Notes: a model not told the origin generated them from the sequence alone. A DNA stretch of 33,322 nucleotides from Candidatus Thorarchaeota archaeon (GCA_016840685.1 JAEORX010000016.1:1-33322), one strand, 5' to 3'. Counted from the stretch's first letter, positions 1 to 8,420 are shown. Program-made: numbers and translations.

Positions 1-213
1 TTGTCTCTACCTCCCTCTGCAAAGTTTCTTTATGTGCTGCTTAAGAACCGGCGACGAATGTCCCGACAAGATCTCATTAGCATCACATATCTTCCTCCAA
101 GAACTGTGAACTATGGCCTGAGTCGATTAAAGGCACTAGGACTCATTCGAGAAGGGGAGCATGAGAACGACGCAAGGGAGCGGGTCTATGAGCTGGTTCA
201 AGCACCAATATAG
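1..213 (+). CDS. Small winged-helix DNA-binding protein, 5' end cut by window edge
   Basis: About 70 residues are visible, and the reading frame is open to the first base, so the true start probably lies upstream. The TTG at position 1 need not be the initiator. The sequence has the pattern of a MarR/ArsR-like winged helix: a first helix (SAKFLYVLLKN), a helix-turn-helix with recognition helix around 'LPPRTVNYGLSRLKALGLI', and a charged wing (HENDARERVYEL). Short stand-alone proteins of this kind are common in archaea and are usually regulators. The target is unknown. It ends 133 bases before aspS, on the same strand. Confidence 0.6.
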   Translation: MSLPPSAKFLYVLLKNRRRMSRQDLISITYLPPRTVNYGLSRLKALGLIREGEHENDARERVYELVQAPI

Positions 214-346
214 TGGTGAATATGATCTAGAAGGTGGTTTCTGGGAATATTCCCAGACCATCTTCAACTATCAGATTTGAGAGACTCCAAAAGCCTCATA
301 ATGTACTCAGACACCACCAGATTGAACTCGGACTGAGGCATGAAGG

Positions 347-1705
347 ATGGATTTCTACAAAACTGCAGGCACTGAGCCAATTGGTGATGAGGTTCGAACT
401 CACTTCAGCAGTGAGATTACGGGCGAGTTGGCTGGAGAACATGTAGTCCTTATGGGATGGGCTCACATAATCCGGGACAAGGGAAAGATAAAGTTCATTG
501 TTCTAAGAGACGAGCGTGGAACTGTACAGATCACCATCCCTCAGAAGAAAGTCCCAGAAGATGTCTTCAAGACCTCAGAGGGATTGAAACCCGAAACCGC
601 ATTATCTGTCACTGGTGTGGTAATTGCTACCAACCAGGTGGCTTCAGGAGCTGAGGTAATACCAAAGAAGATCCGGATTTTGAACACATCTGACCGACTC
701 CCGATTGATGTTGTTGAGGGCAAGACCGATATTGACCTTGACACACGTCTCAATTATAGAATTCTTGACCTCAGAAAGCCATCTGTTAACGCGATATTCA
801 AGGTGCAACATAACTTGGTTCGCTTCGCTCGAGCCTTTCTTGAGAGTCATGACTTTGTTGAGATACACACACCGAAGCTTGTTGCTGAAGCGACCGAAGG
901 AGGTGCGAATCTCTTCGAGGTCAAATATTTCGAGAGGAAGGCATACCTCGCACAGAGCCCTCAATTCTATAAGCAACTCATGCTCCTGGCTGGTTTTGGA
1001 AGGGTCTACGAGATTGCGCCAGTCTTCAGAGCTGAGAAACACAATACCCGTCGACATGTCAATGAGTATACATCTTTTGACTATGAGATGGCATGGATCA
1101 GTGGTGTTGAGGATGTAATGAAGATGGAGGAAGATATGCTCCATCATTCCTTCAAGATGACAAAGAAGCATGCCGCTACTGAGTTAGAGCTCCTAGGTAT
1201 TGATCTCGAGATTCCAAAGGTTCCATTCAAGAGAGTCAAATATACTGAGGCTGTTGATCTTATCAATCAGACTGGCAAGGACTTGGCAATAACTGATGAC
1301 CTTGATCCAGAGTGTGAACGCCTCCTAGGTGAAATCTTCCCAGAGAAGTTTGGGACAGATATGGTGTTCATCACGCACTATCCGTTAGAGCTGCGCCCAG
1401 CATATACTATGCCTAGTATGACAGATGAGGGTATGACAGAAAGCTTCGACCTGACCTACAAGGGTATGGAGATCACGACAGGTAGTCAACGAATCCATCT
1501 CTATGATTTGCTTGTGGAGCGATTCAAGGCTAAGGGATTCAACCCGGCGGATTTCACCTTCTACCTTGATTTCTTCAAGTATGGTGCACCACCACATGGT
1601 GGTTTGGGTCTTGGTGTTGAGAGGATGACTATGCAACTCCTAGGAATTGAGAACATTAGAGAAGCAACTTTACTACCCCGCGACCGTGACCGTCTTACTC
1701 CGTAG
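347..1705 (+). CDS. aspS: Aspartyl-tRNA synthetase, archaeal type, possibly non-discriminating
   Basis: Class IIb aminoacyl-tRNA synthetase of 452 residues, which charges tRNA-Asp (and tRNA-Asn if relaxed) in the cytosol. An N-terminal OB-fold anticodon-binding domain (about 20-110) precedes the catalytic core. Class II motif 2 is seen as FRAEKHNTRRHVNEY with the following SFDYEM, and motif 3 as GGLGLGVERMTM near the C terminus. The length fits archaeal AspRS. In the OB fold the sequence GWAH carries His40 where discriminating archaeal enzymes have Trp. From the literature on discriminating versus non-discriminating AspRS this favours the relaxed enzyme, which would need a tRNA-dependent amidotransferase elsewhere. 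The ATG at 347 is preceded by a weak GAAGG. Family assignment is firm; specificity is inference. Confidence 0.95.
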   Translation: MDFYKTAGTEPIGDEVRTHFSSEITGELAGEHVVLMGWAHIIRDKGKIKFIVLRDERGTVQITIPQKKVPEDVFKTSEGLKPETALSVTGVVIATNQVASGAEVIPKKIRILNTSDRLPIDVVEGKTDIDLDTRLNYRILDLRKPSVNAIFKVQHNLVRFARAFLESHDFVEIHTPKLVAEATEGGANLFEVKYFERKAYLAQSPQFYKQLMLLAGFGRVYEIAPVFRAEKHNTRRHVNEYTSFDYEMAWISGVEDVMKMEEDMLHHSFKMTKKHAATELELLGIDLEIPKVPFKRVKYTEAVDLINQTGKDLAITDDLDPECERLLGEIFPEKFGTDMVFITHYPLELRPAYTMPSMTDEGMTESFDLTYKGMEITTGSQRIHLYDLLVERFKAKGFNPADFTFYLDFFKYGAPPHGGLGLGVERMTMQLLGIENIREATLLPRDRDRLTP

Positions 1706-1795
1706 AATGGAATAGCCCTACAGCCATCGAAAAAAGATGTGTTTGATAATACTACCTCTTAAAGCACAAGCAGTTCTAAGACACCTACCGTCATA

Positions 1796-2587
1796 GTGCG
1801 GATTAGAATAGCGAAGGGACACCATCCAATGCATGAGCGACTTCACTCGGAACTATTTGCATCAATTGCCACACTTGACCAGCTGAAAAAGCTGTATGAT
1901 CTTGGTGCAGTGGATATTCGATCTTATCAGAGAGAGTCGCAGGCATTGCTTCAGGATGTTCGATCGCAGATTGAGAATATGAAACGTATAGGAGTAGACA
2001 TCGGCACATTCGTGTCAAATGAACGGATTGTCGAAGCTTTTCCAGAGGCAGCCAACTTGCTCAGACTTGGGAGCTACGCCCCCAGGCGTTCCCTACAAGG
2101 AATGACATTGGATCAATTCTATGACTACATTGGGCTAGCGATTCTTGATGTCGCAACTGAGCACTCATCAAAGGGGCTCATGGGCCTGGCGGAACTGATT
2201 GTTGAGGTAGTACGTCGTCTTCCTGAGATCGAATCCGTGACATATAATGATGTGATTGAGGCTGTGAACCGAGTCGCGGAAAATGGGCTCATCCCAGGAA
2301 TTCGTACTCTACGAGGGGGCGTGAAGGTTGTCGAGTTACGGCCACTCGAACTACGACGAGATCAGGCCGATGTGATCAATCTCGCAGCCAGTAAGGGTTA
2401 TGTTTCTGTGGAAGAGGTGATTATGCAACTGAAATGGTCAGAGGATCATGCACGGCAGGTCTTATCCAGCCTTGCTGAAGCAGGGATGGCTGTCGCAGAT
2501 ATCCGCTTTTCAACAGGTGGTCGGTACTATTTCCCAGGACTCCGACCTCGAGAATCCTCTGATCCAAGGACTGCCGGTGCATATTGA
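1796..2587 (+). CDS. vps22: ESCRT-II subunit Vps22/SNF8-like (EAP30 domain)
   Basis: 263 residues resembling the EAP30 family of ESCRT-II, the complex that in eukaryotes links ESCRT-I to ESCRT-III on membranes. Residues about 20-65 look like a helical hairpin or coiled coil. Two winged helices follow, about 105-185 and 188-250. The second is very close in pattern to human SNF8: GYVSVEEVIMQLKW, then HARQVLSSLAEAGMA and a final YYFPGL. The chosen start is GTG 1796, without a clear ribosome site; ATG 1829 (residue 12) is a possible alternative. It faces vps25 convergently with a 2-base gap. The gene lies in a block with vps4 and ESCRT-III, which supports the call. Vps36 is the paralogous alternative, but no GLUE domain is present here. 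Confidence 0.88.
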   Translation: MRIRIAKGHHPMHERLHSELFASIATLDQLKKLYDLGAVDIRSYQRESQALLQDVRSQIENMKRIGVDIGTFVSNERIVEAFPEAANLLRLGSYAPRRSLQGMTLDQFYDYIGLAILDVATEHSSKGLMGLAELIVEVVRRLPEIESVTYNDVIEAVNRVAENGLIPGIRTLRGGVKVVELRPLELRRDQADVINLAASKGYVSVEEVIMQLKWSEDHARQVLSSLAEAGMAVADIRFSTGGRYYFPGLRPRESSDPRTAGAY

Positions 2588-2589
2588 TC

Positions 2590-3321
2590 TCATGTTACAA
2601 TTATAATAGCTCCTTTCTTCTCATCAACCCAGCTTGCAAGTCCTTTCTTCACCATGAGAGCCAGCACAATATGAATGTCCTTCTCTGGAAGGCTAGCAAA
2701 GTCCTGTTTCACTTCTTGAATGACTATTGACTTCACATCAAGTCTTAACTTCCCGGTCTTGAGCGCCCATTGATAGAGAATGTCTGCCCAGTCCTCAAGA
2801 GGTCGCCAATAGACTCTCAGCTGTCGCTCTTTCTTGTCTATCCATTCAGCAACTTCCTTATCCACCAGTATTTGTGTTATAATCTTGAATGAGTCCACTT
2901 TGTTCCTAAAATCCTTGAATGGTGGTTCACTGATGAATGTCGCAAGAGAGAGAACATGTGCCTTTTTGGCCTCCGACCATTCCAACACATAATCTGCCCA
3001 CTCTTCAGCCCACATCTCTTTGTCTTCTTCTCGAGATGGTATACCATACATCCATTCAGTTTCCTCGATATTTCCCCAACTAGGTGATACAAAATCCTGT
3101 TCTGCTGTTGTTGGTATGGATTCATGAACAGAGTTGGCTTCTTCTGCAGATTCTTCAGTTGATGTAGATTGAATGGTTTCGATGACAACCTCTGGACTAG
3201 AAATTTCCTCCTCTGTAATTGTTTCAGTGGAAGGTGGAGATATCTCAACCTGTTTCTCCTCTGAAGGCTTGGATGATTCCTTTGTCTTTGCCTTCTCTCT
3301 CCCTCTCTCCCTTACACCCAC
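2590..3321 (-). CDS. vps25: ESCRT-II subunit Vps25-like with long acidic N-terminal tail
   Basis: 243 residues. The C-terminal 140 residues read as the two winged helices of Vps25, the ESCRT-II subunit that in eukaryotes recruits the first ESCRT-III protein. Landmarks shared with human VPS25 are EWIDKKE followed by a Trp-rich linker (YWRPLEDWADILYQWALKTG) between the two winged helices, and a second-domain helix LPEKDIHIVLALMVKKG. Residues about 1-80 are Glu/Ser/Thr/Pro-rich and predicted disordered; eukaryotic Vps25 (about 176 residues) lacks this. The GTG start at 3321 lies 3 bases past the vps4 stop, with a GGAGG inside the vps4 end, so the two are co-transcribed. The tail could bind a partner or be a spacer; its function is unknown. 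Confidence 0.88.
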   Translation of the reverse strand: MGVRERGREKAKTKESSKPSEEKQVEISPPSTETITEEEISSPEVVIETIQSTSTEESAEEANSVHESIPTTAEQDFVSPSWGNIEETEWMYGIPSREEDKEMWAEEWADYVLEWSEAKKAHVLSLATFISEPPFKDFRNKVDSFKIITQILVDKEVAEWIDKKERQLRVYWRPLEDWADILYQWALKTGKLRLDVKSIVIQEVKQDFASLPEKDIHIVLALMVKKGLASWVDEKKGAIIIVT

Positions 3322-3324
3322 TCT

Positions 3325-4539
3325 CTAGGAACCCTCCGCCCAGTCAATGTATCTCTTCACATCCTCTGGAGGAGTTGCAGGACGTATGTTCTCTATGGCT
3401 TGCAAGAAATCTTCCCTCGATACAGGTCGGATGTCCAGAATCTCCTGTTCATCATCCATCCTACCTGTTCTTTGTAGGTCTCTAATTGGTTCCATCGCTG
3501 CCTCACGACATACTACACTGATGTCTCTTCCACTATAGCCCTCAGTGAGATCTGCGAGTTCTTCGTACTCAACTGCAGGAGAGACCTCAACATCATCCAT
3601 ATGAATCTCGAATATCCTTGCACGAGCTTCTCTTCCAGGAAGTGGGACATGTATTTTCTTCTCAAATCTAGAACGTAGCGCAAAATCAAGTTCCCAAGGA
3701 AGATTTGTGGCTCCAATGAGCGTCAGGCGATCCTCCTCGTTACTTGCAAGTCCTTGCAGTTCCGTGAGGAGTTGAGTCTTCAGACGTCTTTCACCACCGA
3801 CATCATCACCCGACCTAGAAACTCCAATAGAGTCTAATTCATCAATAAAGATGATTGCTGGTTGGTTTTTTCGTGCAAGCTCGAAGAGGTTCATAACCAA
3901 TCGCTCAGATTCACCAAGCCACTTACTGACTATGTTCGCTGCTGACACATTGAAGAATGTTGCATTCACCTCTGATGCGACAGCCTTAGCGATCAAGGTC
4001 TTTCCACACCCTGCAGGTCCATAGAACAATATTCCGCGCCATGGCTGTCTTGCCTTTCCTTTGAAGAGCTCTGGGTGTTTCATAGGAGCTAGGATTGCAT
4101 CATCAATCGCTTGTTTTGCATCTCCAAGACCTGCTACCTCTGACATTTTGATTTTCGGGCGCTCTGTAATTATCGTGTCAGATATCATCTCTCTAAGACG
4201 TTTTTCTTCGTCATCAAGTTCTGCATCTGCTTTCGAGGTCTCTTGAATCGGAACTGGTTCGGGAGTCACTTCAATTCTTGGTGGTGCAACAAGTCCATCC
4301 ACTGGCCCATGAGCCTTCTTTTTGATTCCAGATAGGTATCTCACTCTGTCAACGCACTCCTGTGCCCTGTCAAAATAGTGCTTCTTGACTGAAGGTAGTG
4401 CCGCAGAGTTTGAAAGCTTGATGAGAATCTTGCTAGCCTTAAGGTATTCTTGGCAAGCATCCTTCTTCATTCCTCTCTGGTCTAGTTCAACTGCTCTAGC
4501 AAGCAACGCCTTTAGTCCTTGATCTACCCTGTCTGCCAT
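3325..4539 (-). CDS. vps4: Vps4-family AAA ATPase with N-terminal MIT domain
   Basis: 404 residues. This is the ATPase that disassembles ESCRT-III polymers (CdvC in Sulfolobus, Vps4 in eukaryotes). A three-helix MIT domain spans about 5-75, and a Pro-rich linker reaches about 110. The AAA module follows, with Walker A GPAGCGKT (174-181), pore loop SKWLGE (205-210), Walker B IIFIDE (229-234), sensor 1 Asn279 in GATNLPW, arginine fingers Arg289 and Arg291, and GYSGRDI (334-340) near sensor 2. The C-terminal helix (PEDVKRYIDWAEGS) resembles that of Vps4. It is first in a two-gene operon with vps25 and divergent from the ESCRT-III gene across a 131-base promoter region. All catalytic residues are present, so the enzyme should be active. 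Confidence 0.95.
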   Translation of the reverse strand: MADRVDQGLKALLARAVELDQRGMKKDACQEYLKASKILIKLSNSAALPSVKKHYFDRAQECVDRVRYLSGIKKKAHGPVDGLVAPPRIEVTPEPVPIQETSKADAELDDEEKRLREMISDTIITERPKIKMSEVAGLGDAKQAIDDAILAPMKHPELFKGKARQPWRGILFYGPAGCGKTLIAKAVASEVNATFFNVSAANIVSKWLGESERLVMNLFELARKNQPAIIFIDELDSIGVSRSGDDVGGERRLKTQLLTELQGLASNEEDRLTLIGATNLPWELDFALRSRFEKKIHVPLPGREARARIFEIHMDDVEVSPAVEYEELADLTEGYSGRDISVVCREAAMEPIRDLQRTGRMDDEQEILDIRPVSREDFLQAIENIRPATPPEDVKRYIDWAEGS

Positions 4540-4603
4540 TCGAGTTCATGTGAACAGTATTCGTAAGGTGTTAAGAATTTCTGTCACACCCAGTACATAC
4601 ATA

Positions 4604-4637
4604 CGCAATATCAATTGCGAACTGCGAAGGTTTAAAC
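4604..4637. promoter_or_regulatory. Divergent vps4 / ESCRT-III promoter region with inverted repeat and TATA-like box
   Basis: The 131 bases between vps4 and the ESCRT-III gene hold a perfect 6-bp inverted repeat, CGCAAT-ATCA-ATTGCG, at 4604-4619. A TATA-like TTTAAAC lies at 4631-4637, about 34 bases before the GTG of the ESCRT-III gene. This fits a short-leader archaeal promoter for the plus-strand gene, with a candidate regulator site just upstream of it. Binding by any protein is inference. Confidence 0.4.
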
Positions 4638-4670
4638 GTTAATTCCCACTCATTGACCTGAATTAACTAG

Positions 4671-5288
4671 GTGAGATTCTTGGGTTCAATTAGAAAGGCA
4701 TTCTCTTGGGGTAGAAAGAAACCAGACATAGGTGAGATTTCTAGTCGCCTTAGGATTTTGTCAAAACAACTAGCAAGACAGAGAAACAAGTTGGAGAAGG
4801 AAGAGCATGATGCAAAGGCACGTGCAGTTCGAGCAAGAAAGGGTGGTCAAACAGAGGCGTATCGTACATATGCCACTGAGATGGTTCGCTTTCGTAGATA
4901 TGCTCTTTCAGTCGATAAGTCGCGGTTACAGATACTAAAAATCCTTGCTCACTTGAATCGTGCTCAGACATCTGCAAAGACATCAATAGCTCTTCAGGAA
5001 GTCGCTAAGATTCTCGGAATGCTTGGGGACAGTACTGATGCATCCAAGGTTGTTGCCAATGTGGATGAGATTGCACGTCGTCTTGAGGAGTTTGAGATTG
5101 AAGCCAGTATCTCTGATGAAGCCCTCGATACAACGATGGAAGTGTCTTCTGAGGACCTATCCTCTGCCTTTCAAGAAATCGATGCTGAAGCTGGATTGGC
5201 TGAAGCTCCCTCAATAGCAAGGCCTGCTAGTGAGGCCGAATCACTCGAAGAAGACATCAAAGCCCTGGAACGAGAACTGGGCGTCTAG
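4671..5288 (+). CDS. ESCRT-III (Snf7/CHMP/CdvB-type) filament subunit
   Basis: 205 residues, the length of eukaryotic CHMP proteins. The polymer-forming subunit acts on the inner face of membranes in scission or division. It starts with a basic amphipathic stretch (MRFLGSIRKAFSWGRKK), as in membrane-binding Snf7 proteins. Long, highly charged helices follow (about 20-80 and 82-115), matching the ESCRT-III core hairpin. The tail from about 150 is acidic. The extreme C terminus (SLEEDIKALERELGV) has the spacing of an MIT-interacting helix (MIM1-like), which would bind the MIT domain of the neighbouring Vps4. The GTG start at 4671 follows a TATA-like box by about 34 bases. Only one ESCRT-III gene is present in the window; Asgard genomes usually have a second. 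Confidence 0.88.
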   Translation: MRFLGSIRKAFSWGRKKPDIGEISSRLRILSKQLARQRNKLEKEEHDAKARAVRARKGGQTEAYRTYATEMVRFRRYALSVDKSRLQILKILAHLNRAQTSAKTSIALQEVAKILGMLGDSTDASKVVANVDEIARRLEEFEIEASISDEALDTTMEVSSEDLSSAFQEIDAEAGLAEAPSIARPASEAESLEEDIKALERELGV

Positions 5289-5290
5289 CA

Positions 5291-6868
5291 TCACCAGAGT
5301 TTATCACGCGTTTCACTTCTGACACGTTCCATCTCGCGTCTGTTATGATAAGAGTCTCTCATCAGGTCACGGTATCTTCTGATAAAGTCTTCAGTAACAA
5401 GTTGCCCACTACGAAGCATGTGCACTGTGTCTCGTATTGCATTTTCGATTGAAGCGGCGTCTCTCTGTAAGGAGTGCATTCTGGGGCTTGTTTCGTAAGA
5501 AGGATATGTACTTCTCTTCTGATCATATTGCCCAATTACTCGGTCGAGTTCATCACGGAAGGATTCAGGTTTCTGATAATAACCATCATAAGGATATCGA
5601 CGAACGGGAGGTGTTCTCCAGTCACCAATATGAGGTCTTGAGTTAGGTGGCAGTACTGGCATGTCTTCAGCATATTGTGAATGATCGTTAGTGGATAAAA
5701 GCGAATAGACCATCCCCTCAATCTTCAGACGCACATCGCTTGTACCAATGTCAGTCTGTTCTATCTTCCTGACTCTCTGCATATCTGTTTGAATGTACTT
5801 GTCAAATTTTCGGGCTATCTCTATATAATCAGGCAAGACCTTCTTTGTCTGCTCTGAGCAAGTTGCCTTGATCTCTCCCTGCTTCAACTTCAAGACCAGT
5901 CGTTTCCTCAACCTCCCATCTTCTTCAATAGACTTCAGGTAAATCAATGGGAAGTCAAAGATGGTTTCCATTTTCTTGCGAACTCTTCCAGTTTCAGCCA
6001 CAAAGAGGAGTCTCTTGTTGGTGATGAACAGCGTTCCAAGAGCTTTATCATTTTTGAGAAAGTCACTTCCAGCGATCTTGATATCTGGAAGGGCACAGAC
6101 GGGTAGCTCTCCCACTGTTAGTTGTCCATGCTCATAAAATGAGGCAAACTGACCCTTGTAATAATCAAGCCCCTCAAGTTGTCTCCTGACCTCTTTGAGT
6201 GTATTTCTTAGTGGTTCAAGGGACTCATCGACATTTTGTTTGTAGTAGATCCCCATCTCTGTTATCCTATTTGTTATCCCCTCTACAAACGGGAACTGCG
6301 ACGATTTCCATTGAGTGTAGTCAATGAAGTCCTTGGTCTCTGCGGCCATTCTCTTAGCTATGATTTCTGCCTGACTTGCAATCCGATTCTTAATTGCTGG
6401 GAGTTCATTCTGAATACCTTCAATCTTCTCCTCAATCCATCTATAATGAAGGAAATTTGCCATTCTCAGTGACACAAGCAGTCTCTTTGCACTGGCAAGT
6501 TTGTTAGTAAATTCTCTCATTTTCGTATGACCGTATTGAATGGTCATGATTGCATGTCGCATGTCTAGTGCAAGCGACCTCCTTCTGTCTTCTAGAAGTA
6601 CGACTCTGGATGAGTGGCATCTTGAACATATGTCTATAGTCTTTCTTCCTTTGCTCAGGTTCGTGGACTCGCATTGGGGACACTCTAGGAACTTCTCTCC
6701 TGGTGCTGGTGAACCAAGCGTATGATGGCAGTCACTACAGATAATGTACTCACTTGTTCGTGTTTCAAGACACTCCGAGCACAATGCTGCTCCACAATCC
6801 TCGCACATGTGTGTGGCTCTGTTTGACTGACATGATCTGCATTGTCCAATTGAGGAATCTTCTGTCAT
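5291..6868 (-). CDS. Zinc-finger / coiled-coil / GRAM-PH-like protein with C-terminal steadiness-box-like domain (ESCRT-I-like candidate)
   Basis: 525 residues, not a family I can name as a whole. In order: a B-box-like zinc region with four CxxC pairs (Cys10/13, 22/25, 30/33, 44/47); a second zinc ribbon (Cys63/66, 81/84); a long helical or coiled-coil region (about 95-240); a GRAM/bPH-like beta region (about 250-355, with GTLFITNKRLLFV); a Pro/Tyr-rich linker (400-465); and a C-terminal helical domain (470-525). That last domain resembles the steadiness box of TSG101/Vps23, with AIRDTVHML and VTEDFIRRYRDLMRD aligning in pattern. The steadiness box is the part of ESCRT-I that binds Vps28. 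GGAGGT lies 6 bases before the ATG. It converges on the ESCRT-III gene with 2 bases between. An ESCRT-I or membrane-adaptor role is inference. Confidence 0.7.
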   Translation of the reverse strand: MTEDSSIGQCRSCQSNRATHMCEDCGAALCSECLETRTSEYIICSDCHHTLGSPAPGEKFLECPQCESTNLSKGRKTIDICSRCHSSRVVLLEDRRRSLALDMRHAIMTIQYGHTKMREFTNKLASAKRLLVSLRMANFLHYRWIEEKIEGIQNELPAIKNRIASQAEIIAKRMAAETKDFIDYTQWKSSQFPFVEGITNRITEMGIYYKQNVDESLEPLRNTLKEVRRQLEGLDYYKGQFASFYEHGQLTVGELPVCALPDIKIAGSDFLKNDKALGTLFITNKRLLFVAETGRVRKKMETIFDFPLIYLKSIEEDGRLRKRLVLKLKQGEIKATCSEQTKKVLPDYIEIARKFDKYIQTDMQRVRKIEQTDIGTSDVRLKIEGMVYSLLSTNDHSQYAEDMPVLPPNSRPHIGDWRTPPVRRYPYDGYYQKPESFRDELDRVIGQYDQKRSTYPSYETSPRMHSLQRDAASIENAIRDTVHMLRSGQLVTEDFIRRYRDLMRDSYHNRREMERVRSETRDKLW

Positions 6869-7034
6869 GTGAGTACCTCCGGTAGTCTATTTTCAACGAG
6901 GAGTTATCCAAGAATAACCCGTGTATTATTCTAAGAACATTGGAGTATGTGTTTTGATGGTGCTGAAAGAATGTACAAGCCATATCAGTTATATCCAATT
7001 TGAAGGGCTGAGGCTCAGTTCAAAGGCGATATTC

Positions 7035-8420
7035 ATGGAAGATCTTGCTCAGGCCGCCTTAGACGCAGCTCTGGATATAGGTGTCAGCTTCGCTGATGTT
7101 CGAATAGAGAACTCGACCACAACTATCATCGAACTCAATGATGGCATCACAAGACAGTCAGTCGCCTCTCGAATGAAGGGTGCTGGTATACGTGCCTTCA
7201 TTGATGGTGCCTGGGCTTTTGCTCAGACAACAGATCTAACAGCCACTGGGATGCGAACTACAGCCGAGTCAGTTGCGAAGCTAGCTCTGGCCACAAGAGA
7301 AAAGGTGAATGAGCGGTTTGTAATCGATGGTCCTCGTTTTGAGGACAAAGTCAAGCTGAAGGTAAAGAAACCCTTCGATAAAGTCTCGATTGATGAGAAG
7401 ATGCAGTTTGTCAAGATGATTGACGAACAAGCTCGCGATTTTGATGACCGAATCGTAGCTACCAGGACAATCTATGGCGAACTAACATCCAATCTCCTCA
7501 TCGCAAATACATTGGGCACCAATGTTACTCTTGAGAACTCAATTCCCCAAATTATTTCTGTCCCTACAGCAAAGGAGGGACCCAACAGACAAAGAATCCA
7601 ACAATCCCTGAGCCTGCGAAGTGGATTCGAAGAAATGGAAACCGAACAGGCTCAAAACATAGGTACAAAGGCTGCTGAACTTGCAGTCAATCTATTGTCC
7701 TCTAAAACAGCTGAAGGAGGCATCTACGATGTTGTCCTCGACCCAGCCCTCAACGGCGTTGTGATGCATGAGGCATTTGGGCATGCAACTGAGGCGGACA
7801 ACTGGCCAGCACATTCAACAGTTCTCGAGGACAAGATTAACAGAGAAGTAGGTCCAGAACACCTTAGCATAAGTGACGATCCAACACTCACTGGAATGCG
7901 TGGGTCATCTGAATACGATTGGGAAGGTACACGGGCTAAAAAACGGCTCTTGGTAAAAAATGGAGTTCTTACAGACCTCCTCCACAGTCTTGAAACTTCA
8001 AGTAGATTGCATCTTGAGCCTAACGGAGCTGCAAGAGCTCAGTCCTTCATGCATGTACCACTACCCAGAATGAGCAACACTTTCATGGAACCCGGAAACT
8101 GGAGTGTCGAGGAGCTCATCAGAGATACAAAGAACGGCATTCTCCTTTGTAGTTTCAACTATGGTTACACTCAATCTGCAAAGGGGCAATTCATGTTCCA
8201 AGCCAGTCATGGATATATGATTGAAAATGGGGAGATAGGAGTAATGGTCCGGGATGTATCACTTGCTGGAAATATTCTCGAGGTCTTGGCAAAGATTGAT
8301 GCGATTGGGAAGGACTTCGAATTGGAGGCGGGAGTATGTGGCAAGGATGGTCAAAGTGTTCCCACAACGACTGGGGGTCCCCATGCTAGAATCAGGCAGA
8401 TGCCAGTAGGAGGTATGTGA
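7035..8420 (+). CDS. tldD: TldD-family zinc metalloprotease, catalytic subunit
   Basis: 461 residues from the chosen ATG at 7035. TldD pairs with TldE (PmbA) to form a heterodimeric protease that in bacteria degrades unfolded peptides and matures ribosomal peptides. The zinc motif HEAFGH is at about 245-250 and is followed by ATEAD, the usual TldD signature. The C-terminal part has the family's SFNYGYTQSAKGQFMF region and ends near GGPHARIRQMPVGG. The frame is open back to a GTG at 6921, but those 38 extra residues look unlike the family, and MEDLAQAALDAALDIG is a typical TldD beginning. The tldE start lies 2 bases past its stop, so the two are translated together. Confidence 0.93.
   Translation: MEDLAQAALDAALDIGVSFADVRIENSTTTIIELNDGITRQSVASRMKGAGIRAFIDGAWAFAQTTDLTATGMRTTAESVAKLALATREKVNERFVIDGPRFEDKVKLKVKKPFDKVSIDEKMQFVKMIDEQARDFDDRIVATRTIYGELTSNLLIANTLGTNVTLENSIPQIISVPTAKEGPNRQRIQQSLSLRSGFEEMETEQAQNIGTKAAELAVNLLSSKTAEGGIYDVVLDPALNGVVMHEAFGHATEADNWPAHSTVLEDKINREVGPEHLSISDDPTLTGMRGSSEYDWEGTRAKKRLLVKNGVLTDLLHSLETSSRLHLEPNGAARAQSFMHVPLPRMSNTFMEPGNWSVEELIRDTKNGILLCSFNYGYTQSAKGQFMFQASHGYMIENGEIGVMVRDVSLAGNILEVLAKIDAIGKDFELEAGVCGKDGQSVPTTTGGPHARIRQMPVGGM

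Noticed and set aside
644-1171. 175-codon open frame on the minus strand inside aspS
   Set aside because: It lies antisense to strongly conserved AspRS sequence, and its translation has no domain pattern.
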